In this document: positions 15,682-24,670 of the stretch, in pieces
Position numbering within the stretch: position 1 is the stretch's first letter
Layout: each line of letters begins with the position of its first letter
DNA from: an uncultured Eubacteriales bacterium
Lineage (GTDB): Bacteria; Bacillota; Clostridia; Oscillospirales; Oscillospiraceae
DNA length: 61,046 nucleotides
Assembly: GCA_900546075.1 (NCBI GenBank)
Contig: URBH01000004.1
Coordinates: forward strand, 1-61,046
Direction: 5' to 3'
Notes under the pieces: model-generated
What the model was told of the DNA's origin: nothing
The model's input: only the letters and a program-made list of their open reading frames with translations
Database searches by the model: none
Program-made: the position numbers and the translations under genes

Positions 15682-17745
15682 TTAGTCGTTGGCCTTCGCG
15701 TCGGCGATAATCTTGGCCTGGTTGGCCTTGGGAACTTCCTCGTAACGGACGAATTCCAGCGTGAAGCTGCCTCTGGCCTGGGTCATGGCGCGCAGATCAA
15801 TGGCGTAGCTGCTCATTTCCGCCATGGGGACTTCCGCCTCAATAACGGTGTTGCCCTCGTGATCGGGGGACATGCCCATGGGACGGCCGCGGCGCTTGCT
15901 CAGATCGCCCATCACGTCGCCCACGTAGGAATCCGGCACGGTGACGGTCAGCGCGCCGATGGGCTCCAGCAGGGTGGGGTTGGCGTTGGGCATGGCTTCC
16001 TTGAAGGCCAGGATGGCGGCCAGCTTGAAGGCCATTTCGTTGGAGTCAACGGGATGGTAGGAGCCGTCGTACAGCGTCGCCTTCAGGCCGACCATGGGGT
16101 AACCGGCCAGCGGACCCTTCTGAACGGCTTCCTGAATGCCTTTTTCAACGGCGGGGTAGAAGTTCTTGGGGACGGAGCCGCCGAAGACCTCCTCGGCGAA
16201 GATCATGTCGTCCTGCTCTTCCTGAGGCTCGAAGCGAATCCAGACGTCGCCGAACTGGCCGCTGCCGCCGGTCTGCTTCTTGTGACGGCCGTGGGCTTCC
16301 ACCTTTTTCTTGATCTTCTCCCGGTAGGCGACCTTCGCCGGATACAGCACGGCGTCCACGCCGAAGCGGCTCTTCAGCTTGGAGACCAGCACGTCCAGCT
16401 GCTGATCGCCGGTGCCGGAGATGACCTGCTGCTTGGTCTCGGCGTTGTTGGTCAGGGTGAAGGAGGGATCTTCCTCGTTCAGGCGGTTCAGGCCGGTGCC
16501 GACCTTGTCTTCCTGACCCTTCACCTTGGGGGCGATGGCCATGGAATAGCAGGGGGCGGGGTAGGGGATCTGCTTCAGAGAGACGACCTTTCTGGGGTCG
16601 CACAGGGTATCGCCGGTGCGAACCTTATCCATCTTGCCGATGGCGCCGATGTCGCCGCAGCCCAGAACCTTGACCTCCGTGGCCTTCTTGCCGCACATGG
16701 TGTAGAGTCTGCCGAGCTTCTCGGTTTCGCCGGTGCGGGCGTTGACCAGGGTGGTGTCGGAGGTGATCTCACCGGAGAGCACCTTGACGTAGGAATACTT
16801 GCCGTACTGGTCGGAGACGGTCTTCCACACGTAAGCGGAGGGAACGCCGCCGGGGGACACCACGAATTCCTCGGTCTTGCCGTCGGCGGTGGTGGCCTTG
16901 TGATAGTTGCCCTGCACGGGGTTGGGCAGCAGGTCGACGATGTGATCCATGAGCATCAGGCTGCCCAGGCAGGTCAGGCCGGAGCCGCACAGCACGGGGA
17001 ACAGGCTCAGATCCTTCACGCCCTGATGCAGGCCGGTGATCATTTCCCGGTAAGTAAAGTCGTCGCCCTCAAAGAAGCGATCCATCAGAGCCTCGTCGGT
17101 CTCGGCAACGGCTTCCTTCAGCGCGTCGTTGAACTCTTCGATGACGGACGCCTTATCGTCGGGAACGTCGATCTCCACGCGCTTAAAGTTCTGCATCTCG
17201 TAGGCGCGCTTGTTCAGCACGTCGATGATGCCGGTGACCTTGTGGGCGGAATTCCAGATGGGGATGACGACGGGGGCGATCTTGTTGCCGTACTTTTCCC
17301 GCAGAGCGTTGAAGGTGGCATTGTAGTCGGAATTGTCCTCGTCTACCTTGGAGATGTAGACGAAGCGGGGCATATTCCGTTCTTCGCAGTATTTCCAGGC
17401 CTTCTCAAAGCCAACGGTGATGCCGTCCTTGGCAGAGCACACCAGAATGGCGGCGTCGGCGGCGCGGAGCGCCTCCATGACGGCGCCGGAGAAGTCGAAC
17501 GCGCCGGGAGTATCCAGCAGGTTGATCTTCACGTTGTGGTATTCCAGCGGAACGACGGAGGTGGAGATCGAAATATGACGGCGGATCTCCTCGGGGTCGT
17601 AATCGCAGACGGTGTTTCCGTCGGCGTTCTTGCCGATGCGATCGATGGCGCCGGTCATGTAAAGCAGGCTCTCAGCCAGCGCGGTCTTGCCGCTGCCGCT
17701 GTGACCCAGCAGACAGATATTGCGGATGGAATTAACAGTGTACAT
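15682..17745 (-). CDS. Elongation factor G-like GTPase
   Basis: 687 aa with the full EF-G domain order: GTPase, domain II, III, IV and V. G1 is GHSGSGKT (residues 14-21) and G3 is DTPG. G4, normally NKxD, reads SKVDEDN. Domain IV-V is intact (GSGQFGDVWIRFEP, GGSVPKNFYPAVEKG, MGDLSKRRGRPMGM). It lacks the usual G-domain insert, and 687 aa is typical of the FusA2-type paralogues. These are not the main translocase; roles in ribosome recycling or stress are debated. ATG 17745 is preferred over an upstream TTG because AAAGGAG is 11 nt from it. Promoter TTGCAT-N17-TATAAT at 17811-17839. Confidence 0.85.
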   Translation of the reverse strand: MYTVNSIRNICLLGHSGSGKTALAESLLYMTGAIDRIGKNADGNTVCDYDPEEIRRHISISTSVVPLEYHNVKINLLDTPGAFDFSGAVMEALRAADAAILVCSAKDGITVGFEKAWKYCEERNMPRFVYISKVDEDNSDYNATFNALREKYGNKIAPVVIPIWNSAHKVTGIIDVLNKRAYEMQNFKRVEIDVPDDKASVIEEFNDALKEAVAETDEALMDRFFEGDDFTYREMITGLHQGVKDLSLFPVLCGSGLTCLGSLMLMDHIVDLLPNPVQGNYHKATTADGKTEEFVVSPGGVPSAYVWKTVSDQYGKYSYVKVLSGEITSDTTLVNARTGETEKLGRLYTMCGKKATEVKVLGCGDIGAIGKMDKVRTGDTLCDPRKVVSLKQIPYPAPCYSMAIAPKVKGQEDKVGTGLNRLNEEDPSFTLTNNAETKQQVISGTGDQQLDVLVSKLKSRFGVDAVLYPAKVAYREKIKKKVEAHGRHKKQTGGSGQFGDVWIRFEPQEEQDDMIFAEEVFGGSVPKNFYPAVEKGIQEAVQKGPLAGYPMVGLKATLYDGSYHPVDSNEMAFKLAAILAFKEAMPNANPTLLEPIGALTVTVPDSYVGDVMGDLSKRRGRPMGMSPDHEGNTVIEAEVPMAEMSSYAIDLRAMTQARGSFTLEFVRYEEVPKANQAKIIADAKAND

Positions 17746-17810
17746 TGTGGTCAATACTCCTTTCGGGAAGGGAAGCCTTCCATTTGGGGCGCGGGCACCC
17801 GAATAGTGAC

Positions 17811-17839
17811 ATTATACACGAAAGACGCGTCAAATGCAA
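17811..17839 (-). promoter_or_regulatory. Sigma-A promoter of the EF-G-like gene
   Basis: Minus strand: TTGCAT (17834-17839), 17-nt spacer, consensus TATAAT (17811-17816). Confidence 0.65.
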
Positions 17840-17975
17840 TGCTTATTTTCGTCACTTTGCGAAATTGTGTAAATTGGTGGGCGGACACTTGTTTTTGTGT
17901 GCAAAACAGACAAATTTCGGCGCGGAAATCCGGCAAGGTGTACAATCACCCCGCGGGGGAAAGGGCAAAACAAAA

Positions 17976-18005
17976 CCGCCCCGGCGCTGCAAGCGCCGGG
18001 GGCGG
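17976..18005 (-). terminator. Terminator of the rlmB operon
   Basis: CCGCCCCCGGCGCTT pairs with AGCGCCGGGGCGG on the minus strand and is followed by TTTTGTTTTG. It lies 18 nt past the stop of the P-type-ATPase-like gene. Confidence 0.8.
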
Positions 18006-18022
18006 CATTGGGGAATATACCG

Positions 18023-20077
18023 TTATACGGCTCTTGTCCACTCCGTGACGAGGAAGCCGGGGATCATCCAGATGAGCTGATACAGCAGCACATTGGTGGG
18101 GGTGAGCAGCTCCGTGGAGCCGAGGTAGCCCAGCGCCAGCATGGTGAGCATTCCGAGGATGCCGCCGATCAGGTGGATGACGGTGCCCAGGGTGGCGGCG
18201 GAGCGCAGGCTGCGCGCGCCGGTGACGGCGTAGGCCGCGCTGACCAGCTCGTCCCGTGTGGTGATGGCCAGAGCGGCCGCTTCCGGATCGGGACGGCGGT
18301 TCAGCAGGTCGTTCCGAACCTCCCGGGTGGGGAAGACGATCCGGCGGGTCTTGACGCCGAATTTGGATTGCAGGAAGCCTTCCGTGAGCATGAAGTCCCC
18401 GCACAGGATCACGGGCGTCACCGACCGGTGGCCGCACAGGGTCACAAGCCCTGCCGCGGCGGAACGCATCTTGGCGTAGGAAATGGCGAACACGGCGCAC
18501 AGCTGGCTGTCGATGGCGGCGTACACCGCCTGATTGACCATGGTGCCTTCGGGAATCACAACGCCCATATCCTGCAAAAAGTTCAGGCTGCCCAGCAGTA
18601 CCGGCTCGCCGCAGACCTCGCCGCCGATGCCGCCGGTGCCGTAATTCTGGAAGTTCTTCACGGGGTGCGCTTCCACATTGCGGTTTTTCATCAGCTGCTG
18701 GAACACGGGAACCAGCCCGCCGCCGGCGGCGGTGATCAGGGAGGCGGTCAGAGCCACGACCTCATCGGGGCTGCGCCTGCCGTAAAATTTGACGCCGTTG
18801 AGCTTGGTGCTGCCCAGGGGGAACAGGTCTTCATCCCGGAGGGGGAAGGCGGCCTTGCCGCTCAGACCCTTCACGCCCTCCCAGCCGCACAGCACGGTGC
18901 CAACCATGTGCAGCCGCTTTTCCAGCACGGCCATGGGGCGGGTGTAGGAGATGAAGAAGCTGGCGGGGACGGCCACCAGCAGACTGGTGGCGAGAATCTG
19001 CACGCCTAGGCTGATACCGTGGAGCATTCCCGCAAACACGGCAATGCCGATGCAGATCAGCAGGCTCAGCAGGGCGTATACGCCCTGTACCTTTTCGGGG
19101 GCGGAGGGGAGGCTGTAGGTATCCATAAAGTCTTCCACTTCCGCTTCGCCCCGCACCAGGCCGGGCATACCCCCATAGTAGTCGGAAATTTTGGTGATGC
19201 CCTTCAGCCGGACGGCCTTGCGCAGGGTGTCCATCTGCCCCATTTCGGTGGAGCGGCGCTGGCAGCGGGCGGCCATGGCCACGGTCATTTCCAGGCAGAA
19301 GGCGGCGCAGCAGGGAACCCGCACCTCCACCAGGCAGGACGCGGCGTCCACGCAGCAGGCGATAAAGGTGAAGGCAAGCAGGGAATTCAGGTTGAACCGA
19401 CCCTTGAACAGACTGCCCAGCCCGTCCAGCATCAGATGACTGCCCAGCAGCCCGGATACCAGCATGGCCAGCACCTGACTGAAAATCACCAGACGCATCC
19501 GGTCTTCCGGCACCATGTCCAGCGCCAGCAGCGTGGTGACACCGGCGCACAGCAGCACGATGACAAGGTTCAGCAGAATGCCGATTTGCAGCTTGCCGAT
19601 GCCCAGCTCCGTCAGCTCGTAGTACCGCTTCTCGGGGCCTGCCACCAGCTTCCTTTTCAGCTCCCGCAGCCGCTGATGGGGGTCAAAGGGGATGGGCGGG
19701 GTCTGGGGCTGCTCATTGGCTTCCGGCGCGGGGGCGTCGGAATTGCCGCCCGCCAGAGCCTCGGCGATCAGATCGTCAATGGCCTTGGTGTCGTCGCTTG
19801 GGGCAGCTTCCGCCGCTTCCTGGGGAAGGGCTTCGGCGGGGTCAAAGCGGACGGTGGCGTCGTCGGAAACCGGGTCGAGGGTTTCCTCGGGGGCTTCGGC
19901 AGTCTCGGGGGCTTCGGGCTGCTCCGGTGCCGGGGAACTAACTTCCTCCACCAGCAGCACGTCTACGTCCAGTTCCTCCTCCGACGCCGTATCCTTGGCA
20001 TCCTCGTCGGAATCGTCATGAAATTCCCGCAGGATGTCGTCAAGATCAAATTCCTGGGATTCGTTGGTATTGTCCAT
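18023..20077 (-). CDS. P-type-ATPase-like membrane protein without catalytic aspartate (pseudoenzyme)
   Basis: 684 aa. The N-terminal 135 residues are acidic and Pro-rich, starting with FDLDDILREF. The rest follows the plan of a heavy-metal P1B ATPase: membrane pairs near residues 160-230 (LGSLFKGRFNLNSLLAFTF), another pair containing SLLVAVPASFF where CPC is expected, then cytoplasmic domains. The phosphorylation loop DKTGT is replaced by LSGKAAF. The nucleotide-domain HP motif survives as AHPVKNFQNYGTGG, and the GDGxN region reads ILCGDFMLTEG. It ends with two membrane helices. It cannot form the aspartyl-phosphate, so transport by the normal cycle is unlikely. ATG 20077 follows GGAGGAAAT; 32 nt after rlmB. 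Confidence 0.7.
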   Translation of the reverse strand: MDNTNESQEFDLDDILREFHDDSDEDAKDTASEEELDVDVLLVEEVSSPAPEQPEAPETAEAPEETLDPVSDDATVRFDPAEALPQEAAEAAPSDDTKAIDDLIAEALAGGNSDAPAPEANEQPQTPPIPFDPHQRLRELKRKLVAGPEKRYYELTELGIGKLQIGILLNLVIVLLCAGVTTLLALDMVPEDRMRLVIFSQVLAMLVSGLLGSHLMLDGLGSLFKGRFNLNSLLAFTFIACCVDAASCLVEVRVPCCAAFCLEMTVAMAARCQRRSTEMGQMDTLRKAVRLKGITKISDYYGGMPGLVRGEAEVEDFMDTYSLPSAPEKVQGVYALLSLLICIGIAVFAGMLHGISLGVQILATSLLVAVPASFFISYTRPMAVLEKRLHMVGTVLCGWEGVKGLSGKAAFPLRDEDLFPLGSTKLNGVKFYGRRSPDEVVALTASLITAAGGGLVPVFQQLMKNRNVEAHPVKNFQNYGTGGIGGEVCGEPVLLGSLNFLQDMGVVIPEGTMVNQAVYAAIDSQLCAVFAISYAKMRSAAAGLVTLCGHRSVTPVILCGDFMLTEGFLQSKFGVKTRRIVFPTREVRNDLLNRRPDPEAAALAITTRDELVSAAYAVTGARSLRSAATLGTVIHLIGGILGMLTMLALGYLGSTELLTPTNVLLYQLIWMIPGFLVTEWTRAV

Positions 20078-20109
20078 ATGGATTTCCTCCTGGTGAAATT
20101 CGGCTGCTG

Positions 20110-20916
20110 TCAGCCGATGCGCTGGCGTACCGCCTCGTAAAGCAAAATGGATGCGGCGGCGGACGCGTTGAGCGAGCTGATTTTCCCCTTCATGGGGATG
20201 CTGACCATCACGTCGCAGTTCTTCCGAACCAGCTGGCTCAAGCCCTCGCCCTCGTTGCCGATGACAATAGCGGCGGGGACGGTCAGGTCGGCTTTGTACA
20301 TGGGAATGGAGCCTTCGGCAGCGGTGCCGAACACCCAGACGCCCTTGCTTTTCAGCTCGGCAATGGCGGCGTTGATATTGGTCACTCTCGCAACCTTCAT
20401 GTACTCCACGGCACCGGCGGAGGCCTTTGCCACGGTGGCGGTCAGACCCACGCTGCGGCGCTTGGGGATGATGACGCCGTGAGCGCCCGCACATTCGGCG
20501 CTTCTGAGGATGGCGCCCAGATTGTGGGGGTCGGACAGCTCGTCGCAGATGACGATCAGAGGTGCTTCCCCACGGGACGCGGCCTCCTCCAGAATGTCGT
20601 CAACGGTAAAATAGGCGTGGGCGGCGGCCAGAGCGATCACGCCCTGATGGGCATGGGTGAAGGACATGGCGTCCAGCTTTCGCCGATCGACGCTGACAAC
20701 GACAGCCCCCGCCTCCTTTGCCTCGGCGGCCAGACGCTGTAAGCTGCGGTCGGTGTCGCCGTCGGCGATGAATACCTTGTCAATGGTGCGCCCGCTTCTG
20801 AGCGCTTCCTGGAGGGCGTTGCGCCCCTCCAGCTGCCCCTCAGTTTCCTCGGCAGGCGCTGCCTGGGTGGGGCGGGACGGGAAATTCCGTCCCTGGGGGC
20901 GGCGCTTTTCGTTCAT
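20110..20916 (-). CDS. rlmB: TrmH family 23S rRNA (guanosine-2'-O)-methyltransferase RlmB
   Basis: 268 aa. A basic N-terminal tail precedes the substrate-binding domain (QLEGRNALQEALRSGRTIDKVFIADG). The SPOUT catalytic domain follows. Its three motifs are visible: DELSDPHNLGAILRSAECAG, IVIGNEGEGLSQLVRKNCD and VSIPMKGKISSLNASAAASILLYE. It methylates ribose of a guanosine in the 23S peptidyl-transferase region (G2251 in E. coli). ATG 20916 follows AAAGGAACTTGGATTT. A promoter TTGTGA-N17-TATAAT lies at 20961-20989. It heads an operon with the P-type-ATPase-like gene. Confidence 0.9.
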   Translation of the reverse strand: MNEKRRPQGRNFPSRPTQAAPAEETEGQLEGRNALQEALRSGRTIDKVFIADGDTDRSLQRLAAEAKEAGAVVVSVDRRKLDAMSFTHAHQGVIALAAAHAYFTVDDILEEAASRGEAPLIVICDELSDPHNLGAILRSAECAGAHGVIIPKRRSVGLTATVAKASAGAVEYMKVARVTNINAAIAELKSKGVWVFGTAAEGSIPMYKADLTVPAAIVIGNEGEGLSQLVRKNCDVMVSIPMKGKISSLNASAAASILLYEAVRQRIG

Positions 20917-20960
20917 AAATCCAAGTTCCTTTCCTGGAAAAGTGCTGTACAAGCTATACC

Positions 20961-20989
20961 ATTATAGCAGATTTCTTCCGGTTTCACAA
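20961..20989 (-). promoter_or_regulatory. Sigma-A promoter of rlmB
   Basis: Minus strand: TTGTGA (20984-20989), 17-nt spacer, TATAAT (20961-20966). Confidence 0.65.
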
Positions 20990-21073
20990 CTCTTATTTTT
21001 CCCCGGGGCGGGAGAAATGGCTGTTTCTGGCGGAAATTAACAGAAAATTTACCGCACGAAGGGGAATCGCCGA

Positions 21074-21102
21074 TTGCCTACCACGGAAAAATGTGTTATG
21101 AT
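21074..21102 (+). promoter_or_regulatory. Sigma-A promoter of ftsH
   Basis: TTGCCT (21074-21079), 17-nt spacer, TATGAT (21097-21102), 30 nt before the start codon. Confidence 0.6.
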
Positions 21103-21131
21103 AATCCCAATGTAATGAAGGAGGCGAGGGA

Positions 21132-23048
21132 ATGGACTTGAATCGCAATGACTCCCCCAACAACAATAACAATAACAACGACGGGAGAAAACCCGGCGGA
21201 AACCGCCCGAAAGGCAGCATCGGCACCGCACTGCTGATTACGCTGGCGATCGTTCTGCTGGTCAACTGGATCTATGGCAGTGTCTCCAAGAGCCAATATA
21301 CACAGACTTCCTTTTCGGACTTTCTCGCGGCGAAGGACGCGGGGCAGCTGTCTGAGGTGGAAATTCAGTCCGACCGCATTATCTACATGACCAAGGAAGA
21401 GGCGGGCAAGCCCGCGGCAATGCAGAAGGCCTGCTACACCGGCCTTCCCGGCGGCGGCGACCTGATTGCCCTGTCCGAGGAGCTGGACGCCATGGGCGTG
21501 AAGGTGGACAAAAAGATCGTGGAAGACAATTCCCTGATCATGATGATTCTGTCCTACGCCCTGATGATCGGCGGACTGTTTTTGGTAATGAATCTGCTCA
21601 CCAAGCGCATGGGCGGCGACGGCATGATGGGCGGCTTTGGGAAATCCAAGGCCAAGGTCTACATGGAAAAGCAGACCGGCGTCACCTTCAAGGACGTGGC
21701 CGGTCAGGACGAGGCCAAGGAATCCTTGCAGGAGATCATTGATTTCCTCCACAATCCCCAGAAGTACACCGCCATCGGCGCAAAGCTGCCCAAGGGCGCG
21801 CTGCTGGTAGGCTCTCCCGGCACCGGCAAAACGCTGCTGGCCAAGGCCGTGGCGGGGGAAGCCAACGTTCCCTTCTTCTCCATTTCCGGCTCGGATTTCG
21901 TGGAGATGTTCGTGGGCATGGGCGCAAGCCGTGTCCGTGACCTGTTCCAGCAGGCGGCGAAGGTCGCGCCCTGTATCATCTTCATTGATGAGATCGACGC
22001 GGTAGGCCGCGCCCGGGACAACCGCTACGGGAACAATTCCGAGCAGGAGCAGACGCTGAACCAGCTGCTCAGCGAGATCGACGGCTTCGAGCCGTCCAAG
22101 GGTATCGTGTGTCTGGCGGCCACCAACCGTCCCGAGATTCTGGACAAGGCGCTGCTCCGCCCCGGCCGGTTCGACCGCCGGATCATCGTGGACAAGCCCA
22201 ACCTCCAGGGACGTCTGGATACATTGAAGGTACACACCCGGAAGATCAAGCTGTCCGACGATGTAGACCTGCGGAAGATCGCCCAGGCCACGGCCGGCGC
22301 GGTAGGCGCAGACCTTGCCAATCTGGTGAACGAGGCCGCCCTCCGGGCCGTGCGCAAGGGTCGTCAGACGGTGAATCAGGAGGATCTGCTGGTGTCCTTC
22401 GAGACGGTCATTGCCGGTACGGAGAAGAAGAACACCGTCCTGACGGACATGGAAAAGCGGCTGGTGGCCTATCACGAGGTGGGCCACGCCCTGGTGGCGG
22501 CGCTGGAAAAGCACTCCCAGCCCGTGTCTAAGATTACCATCGTCCCCCACACCTCCGGCGCGCTGGGCTACACCATGCAGATGCCTGAGGAAGAAAAGTT
22601 CCTGTCCACCGCCGAAGAACTGCGTACCGAGCTGCGGACTCTGGTGGGCGGACGCGCCGCCGAGCAGGTGGTATTCGGCGTCCAGACCACCGGCGCCGCC
22701 AACGACATCCAGCGGGCGACCGCTCTGGCGCGGAACATGGTGACCCAGTACGGCATGAGCGAAAAATTTGGGCTGATGTCCACGGCTTCGGTGGAGAACC
22801 AGTATCTGGACGGCCAGGCCTATATGGACTGCTCCCAGGAGACCGCCGCCGAGGTGGACAAGGAGGTCATGGAGATTTTGCAGCAGGCCTACGCCGATGC
22901 CAAGCGCATCCTGACGGAAAACCGGGGACTGCTGGACGAAATTTCCGAGTTCCTTCTGGTAAAGGAGACCATCACCGGCGACGAGCTGATGGCCTACGTC
23001 AACGCGGACAGGAACGCCCTTCCCGCGGCGGAAAAGACGGAAGAATAA
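21132..23048 (+). CDS. ftsH: ATP-dependent zinc metalloprotease FtsH
   Basis: 638 aa. An Asn-rich N-terminus leads to a first membrane helix (GTALLITLAIVLLVNWIYG). A short extracytoplasmic domain and a second helix (LMIGGLFLVMNLL) follow. The AAA+ domain has Walker A GSPGTGKT near residue 227 and Walker B CIIFIDEIDAVG. The second region of homology includes LDKALLRPGRFDR. The zinc site HEVGH is near residues 447-451. It degrades unfolded membrane proteins and short-lived regulators. ATG 21132 after GAAGGAGG. A family A repeat fragment begins 7 nt after the stop. Confidence 0.96.
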   Translation: MDLNRNDSPNNNNNNNDGRKPGGNRPKGSIGTALLITLAIVLLVNWIYGSVSKSQYTQTSFSDFLAAKDAGQLSEVEIQSDRIIYMTKEEAGKPAAMQKACYTGLPGGGDLIALSEELDAMGVKVDKKIVEDNSLIMMILSYALMIGGLFLVMNLLTKRMGGDGMMGGFGKSKAKVYMEKQTGVTFKDVAGQDEAKESLQEIIDFLHNPQKYTAIGAKLPKGALLVGSPGTGKTLLAKAVAGEANVPFFSISGSDFVEMFVGMGASRVRDLFQQAAKVAPCIIFIDEIDAVGRARDNRYGNNSEQEQTLNQLLSEIDGFEPSKGIVCLAATNRPEILDKALLRPGRFDRRIIVDKPNLQGRLDTLKVHTRKIKLSDDVDLRKIAQATAGAVGADLANLVNEAALRAVRKGRQTVNQEDLLVSFETVIAGTEKKNTVLTDMEKRLVAYHEVGHALVAALEKHSQPVSKITIVPHTSGALGYTMQMPEEEKFLSTAEELRTELRTLVGGRAAEQVVFGVQTTGAANDIQRATALARNMVTQYGMSEKFGLMSTASVENQYLDGQAYMDCSQETAAEVDKEVMEILQQAYADAKRILTENRGLLDEISEFLLVKETITGDELMAYVNADRNALPAAEKTEE

Positions 23049-23054
23049 AGCACT

Positions 23055-23127
23055 TAAGGCAGCACCGCACAATTGCGTCTTCGAGTCTCAGTCAGAATTT
23101 TTGCCGAATTGTGCGGAGTTGCCTTAA
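23055..23127. repeat. Family A repeat, short copy A2 (core deleted)
   Basis: TTAAGGCAGCACCGCACAATTG at the left pairs with CGAATTGTGCGGAGTTGCCTTAA at the right. The interior CGAGTCTCAG matches copy A1 (positions 26-35), but the central AATAC..GTATT hairpin is missing. It looks like an internal deletion derivative of an A1-type element. Confidence 0.75.
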
Positions 23128-23180
23128 CAGCCGCAGCAAAACCGCTGTGGCTGTTCCTGCATGATTATGGGAGAGAAAAG

Positions 23181-23678
23181 ATGGATGTAACGTTGGCCCC
23201 CTATGAGAATGAAGCGGATACCGCGATCAGGCTGATCATTCGGTTCTGGCAGGCGCATAACCACGAGACGCCGAAGCTTGAGGAAGCGGCCGAAGATCTG
23301 ACCCGGTGGACGAAGGAGGGGCATCGCCTGTATTTCATCCGGTACGGCGGCGAGGCGGTTGGATTCGTCCACCTGGGAAGCCGGGGCGGGGAAATAGACT
23401 GGCTGGAGGAACTTTTCGTCCTTCCCGAATTTCAGGGAAGGGGAATCGGCACTCGCGCCATTGGACTGGCGGAGGAAATCGTAAGCGCATATTCGGAGTC
23501 ATTCTATATAGAAGCCGCCGCAAGGAACGAAAAGGCCATCCGCTTATACAGAAAGCTGGGCTATGACTGCCTGAACACCGTCACCATACGCAAGGATTTT
23601 CATGCCGAACGGTTTGAGCCGCTCAGCACGGAACGGATACTGGATATGGATTTCCAGATCAAAAGGTACAGGAAATAA
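23181..23678 (+). CDS. GNAT family N-acetyltransferase
   Basis: 165 aa. The acetyl-CoA fold is evident: VGFVHLGSRGGEIDWLEELFVLPEFQGRGIGTRAI contains beta4 and the pyrophosphate loop Q-x-x-G-x-G/A as FQGRGIGTRAI near residues 84-94. A later segment NEKAIRLYRKLGYDCL is the usual C-terminal motif. ATG 23181 follows GGGAGAGAAAAG. The acceptor substrate is unknown; the overall pattern fits aminoglycoside 6'-type or small-molecule GNATs, but nothing here supports resistance. Single gene with its own terminator. Confidence 0.85.
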   Translation: MDVTLAPYENEADTAIRLIIRFWQAHNHETPKLEEAAEDLTRWTKEGHRLYFIRYGGEAVGFVHLGSRGGEIDWLEELFVLPEFQGRGIGTRAIGLAEEIVSAYSESFYIEAAARNEKAIRLYRKLGYDCLNTVTIRKDFHAERFEPLSTERILDMDFQIKRYRK

Positions 23679-23691
23679 ACCCGACAAACAG

Positions 23692-23733
23692 GAAAGACGC
23701 ACATGTGGGGTTTCCCCCGCGTGCGCGTCTTTC
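23692..23733 (+). terminator. Terminator of the GNAT gene
   Basis: GAAAGACGCACATG pairs with CGTGCGCGTCTTTC around GGGGTTTCCCC, which itself pairs. Confidence 0.75.
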
Positions 23734-23850
23734 ATAATGTCCGGAAGGACTTGACAAGTTCATATAGTATTATCCGTTATATATTCGCTGGCTTATGTGT
23801 TGTATATCCTCCGTGTGACGAAAAAAGAGCATGTTTTCCATGAAAAAGTT

Positions 23851-23874
23851 GAGCCGCCGGGGAACCGGCGGCTC
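23851..23874. terminator. Terminator of the M23 peptidase gene
   Basis: GAGCCGCCGG pairs with CCGGCGGCTC around GGAA; the minus strand runs on into AACTTTTTC. Confidence 0.75.
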
Positions 23875-23900
23875 GTTTGCTTCAAAGAGGAAGAAGGTTT

Positions 23901-24584
23901 TTATTCGCCCAGCGCGAGGAAATCCGCCGGGTTCATGGGCTCGTCCTGATGGGTGACGCTGAAATGGATGTGGCTGCCCAGAGTGGTCTCCACCAGAGCG
24001 GTGTCGCCCACGTAGCCGATGACCTGCCCGGCGCTTACCGTGTCCCCGGACTTCACCGGGATGTCCTGGCTCAGGCTGGCATACCGGGTGAGGTAGCCGC
24101 CGTCGTGGCGGATGACCACGGTGTAGCCCATGGAGTCGTCCTCGTAGACGGTGTAGACCTCGCCGTCCGCGGCGGCGCAGACCTCCGTCCCCGCGTCCGC
24201 GGCGATGTCCACGCCGTTGTGGACGCGCCAGTCCCGGGTGGTCTCATTGTAGCTCAGCGCCTCCATGGAATAGGCGGAGATCTCCTCGCCGGAAACCGGA
24301 GACGTGGTCTTGAACGGCTTCTTTGTGGTAGGAGCGGGCGTCGTACCCTGGGTCGCGGGGGCCGTGGATTGGGTCTGGGGCTGGGTGGCCAGCGCCGGGA
24401 CGTCCTCGGCTTCCATGGTTCCTACAAGGATGTCCTCCCCCACGGATTCCTGAATGGAGACTTCCTCCGCGCGGTTGGCGTTTCGATAGTATACATAGCT
24501 GGTGATCCCGATGGCGGCTGCGCACAGGATCAGGGCTATGTAGTAGCCCTTTCCGCCGCGGCCGGCATGTTTGTTGTCGCTCAT
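23901..24584 (-). CDS. M23 family metallopeptidase, SpoIIQ-like
   Basis: 227 aa. One N-terminal membrane helix (residues 14-32), a Thr/Pro/Gln linker, then a LytM-type domain. All zinc ligands are present: HNGVD (His122, Asp126) and HIH (His205, His207). The segment SMEALSYNETTRDWRVHNGVDIA strongly recalls SpoIIQ, the forespore membrane protein that contacts SpoIIIAH. Clostridial SpoIIQ, unlike the Bacillus protein, keeps the catalytic histidines. Start ATG 24584 follows GGAGGTGCTTAACAA. SpoIID would be the expected neighbour but is not seen, so generic M23 hydrolase remains possible. Confidence 0.75.
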   Translation of the reverse strand: MSDNKHAGRGGKGYYIALILCAAAIGITSYVYYRNANRAEEVSIQESVGEDILVGTMEAEDVPALATQPQTQSTAPATQGTTPAPTTKKPFKTTSPVSGEEISAYSMEALSYNETTRDWRVHNGVDIAADAGTEVCAAADGEVYTVYEDDSMGYTVVIRHDGGYLTRYASLSQDIPVKSGDTVSAGQVIGYVGDTALVETTLGSHIHFSVTHQDEPMNPADFLALGE

Positions 24585-24670
24585 TTGTTAAGCACCTCCG
24601 AGGCTGATTATTGCCGGGATTTCCGGAGGTTAAACACAAATTGAGAAATATTTCAGGGAATAACGCGGGG

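Noticed and set aside
15859..18048. Long open frame antisense to the EF-G-like gene (about 729 codons), and similar ones antisense to aspS, ftsH, gpmI, fakA and the phosphohexomutase
   Set aside because: They are mirror frames of highly conserved GC-rich genes, have low-complexity Gly/His/Val/Leu composition, lack ribosome binding sites and show no domain.
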